Source of the DNA: Gemmatimonadota bacterium
GTDB lineage: Bacteria; Gemmatimonadota; Gemmatimonadetes; Gemmatimonadales; GWC2-71-9
Reading direction: 5' to 3'
DNA length: 32,552 bases
NCBI GenBank assembly: GCA_024641735.1
Contig: JAHECN010000014.1
Span: 1 to 32,552 of the forward strand
How positions within the stretch are numbered: position 1 is the stretch's first letter; every line of letters begins with the position of its first letter. A program made the translations under genes and the position numbers. The notes below the pieces were generated by a model. That model searched no databases. It saw only the letters and a list, made by a program, of their open reading frames with translations, and was not told where the DNA came from. Shown piece after piece: positions 31,786-32,552 of this stretch.

Positions 31786-32552
31786 GCAGAACCTCGTGGA
31801 GCATGTTGAACGAAGAGTTGATCGAGTCGTTGTCCCAGGTCGTGCTGCAGCGTGCGGAGGGAAGCCACCAATCTACGGCGCGAACGGAGCAGGGCCCAGC
31901 GCCGTACGTCGGCAGACGCCCCGCGCCACCGTTCCCGAACCAGCAATCCTGCGAGGCCAACAATCGGCACGCCCACCAAGATCAGCAGCCCTACACCCGC
32001 CCCGTGCCAGAGCAACCCCACCATCGCAAGCCCCACCACCCACACCGTGTACAGCGCCGTACCGATCAACAGTTTCCAGGTGGATCGCGTGTCACTCTCG
32101 AGGGGAAATCGTCCAACCAGCATCCCTGTCAGGTGATACGGCAGCACGAACAGCAGCCATCCGGCGGCGGCCAAGGCGGCCCAGAGTGGCAGTACCAGCG
32201 GCAAGCGCCGTGTCGCCCAGTTCGCACTGCGTGACGCCCCGACATCCGCCACCAGGTCTGCCGGCCGTAGCTGCAGACGCGCCAGACGTCGCTGATGCAT
32301 CATCACGTCGCGCATGAGCTGGTTGCTCTCCGGCGTCGGCGCTCCTCGCACCTCGGCGAGAATCCGTGTCGCCTCTCCGAGCCGCGCCACACGCGCTGCG
32401 GGCTCCGGCTCGGCGCCCTGCTCCGCTTCCCAGATCTTCATCGCCGTATCGACGATCGGCGCATCTTCCCACTGCTCAAGATTGACGGTCTGTTGCCGGA
32501 GCGCCGCCGTGATCCGTTCGGTGAGGAGTCGGACCGCCTCGCCGTCCTGCAC
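31782..32552 (-). CDS. C-terminal part of a probable PlsC-like acyltransferase, cut by the window
   Basis: The frame is open to the window edge, so only the last 256 residues are visible. An amphipathic region (LTERITAALRQQTVNLEQWED...) is followed by membrane segments LPLVLPLWAALAAAGWLLFVLPYHLTG, DTRSTWKLLIGTALYTVWVVGLAMVGLLW and GLLILVGVPIVGLAGLLV, then a basic coil. This resembles the region after the acyltransferase core in long PlsC/GPAT-like proteins, where a PPYxL segment precedes a DxxSTxK helix. The catalytic HxxxxD would lie beyond the edge, so the assignment is tentative. It is translationally coupled to the MFS gene. Confidence 0.55.
   Translation of the reverse strand: MQDGEAVRLLTERITAALRQQTVNLEQWEDAPIVDTAMKIWEAEQGAEPEPAARVARLGEATRILAEVRGAPTPESNQLMRDVMMHQRRLARLQLRPADLVADVGASRSANWATRRLPLVLPLWAALAAAGWLLFVLPYHLTGMLVGRFPLESDTRSTWKLLIGTALYTVWVVGLAMVGLLWHGAGVGLLILVGVPIVGLAGLLVRERWRGASADVRRWALLRSRRRLVASLRTLQHDLGQRLDQLFVQHAPRGSA

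Overview
The window is a 32.5-kb piece of a high-GC, Gram-negative chromosome with almost no non-coding space. Secreted and lipoprotein hydrolases (a DUF5117-type zinc metalloprotease, an M28 peptidase, an S15 peptidase, a class C-like serine hydrolase), a caa3-type oxidase, a bacterial OmpA and a plant-type FabI occur together. This suggests Gemmatimonadota or a related FCB-side lineage; that is inference from gene content, since no rRNA or tRNA is present. No mobile element, CRISPR or phage gene is visible.

Layout. 1-930: end of an OmpA-like porin. 1058-3372: AI-2E-type transporter and a lone MacB-type permease, divergent. 3377-7411: a TesA-like SGNH esterase divergent from a YbbA-YbbP ABC exporter, the same arrangement as tesA/ybbA/ybbP in E. 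coli. 7446-12089: zinc metalloprotease lipoprotein, plant-type enoyl-ACP reductase, DUF423 protein, YkgJ cysteine-cluster protein. 12170-16922 (minus): D-Ala-D-Ala dipeptidase, then ctaC-ctaD-ctaE-ctaF for a caa3 cytochrome oxidase with cytochrome c fused to subunit II. 17056-18307: GreA-like factor, converging on an FKBP/DUF962 pair. 18353-22316: serine hydrolase, DEAD-box helicase, PHB-depolymerase-like esterase with a small membrane coiled-coil protein. 22427-26482: S15 peptidase and a class A PBP1B-like penicillin-binding protein. 26629-28309: BNR beta-propeller coupled to a ThiS/MoaD-like protein, then a small zinc-ribbon protein. 28399-32552 (minus): M28 peptidase, UMF1-type MFS transporter, C-terminal part of a probable PlsC-like acyltransferase.

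Two kinds of structure are not explained by the genes. (1) Two families of degenerate 7-bp tandem repeats, arranged as inverted arms or as a single arm, sit just downstream of genes at four places; two sites 27 kb apart share an identical 20-mer. (2) Several genes have a TANNNT -10-like box only 5-6 nt before a start codon, consistent with leaderless mRNAs. At the greA-like gene and the S15 peptidase gene that start codon opens a 24- or 19-codon mini-ORF whose TGA overlaps the main ATG as ATGA. The same overlap couples several ordinary gene pairs here, so these look like translationally coupled leader peptides. Two convergent gene pairs also share one CTAG as both stop codons.
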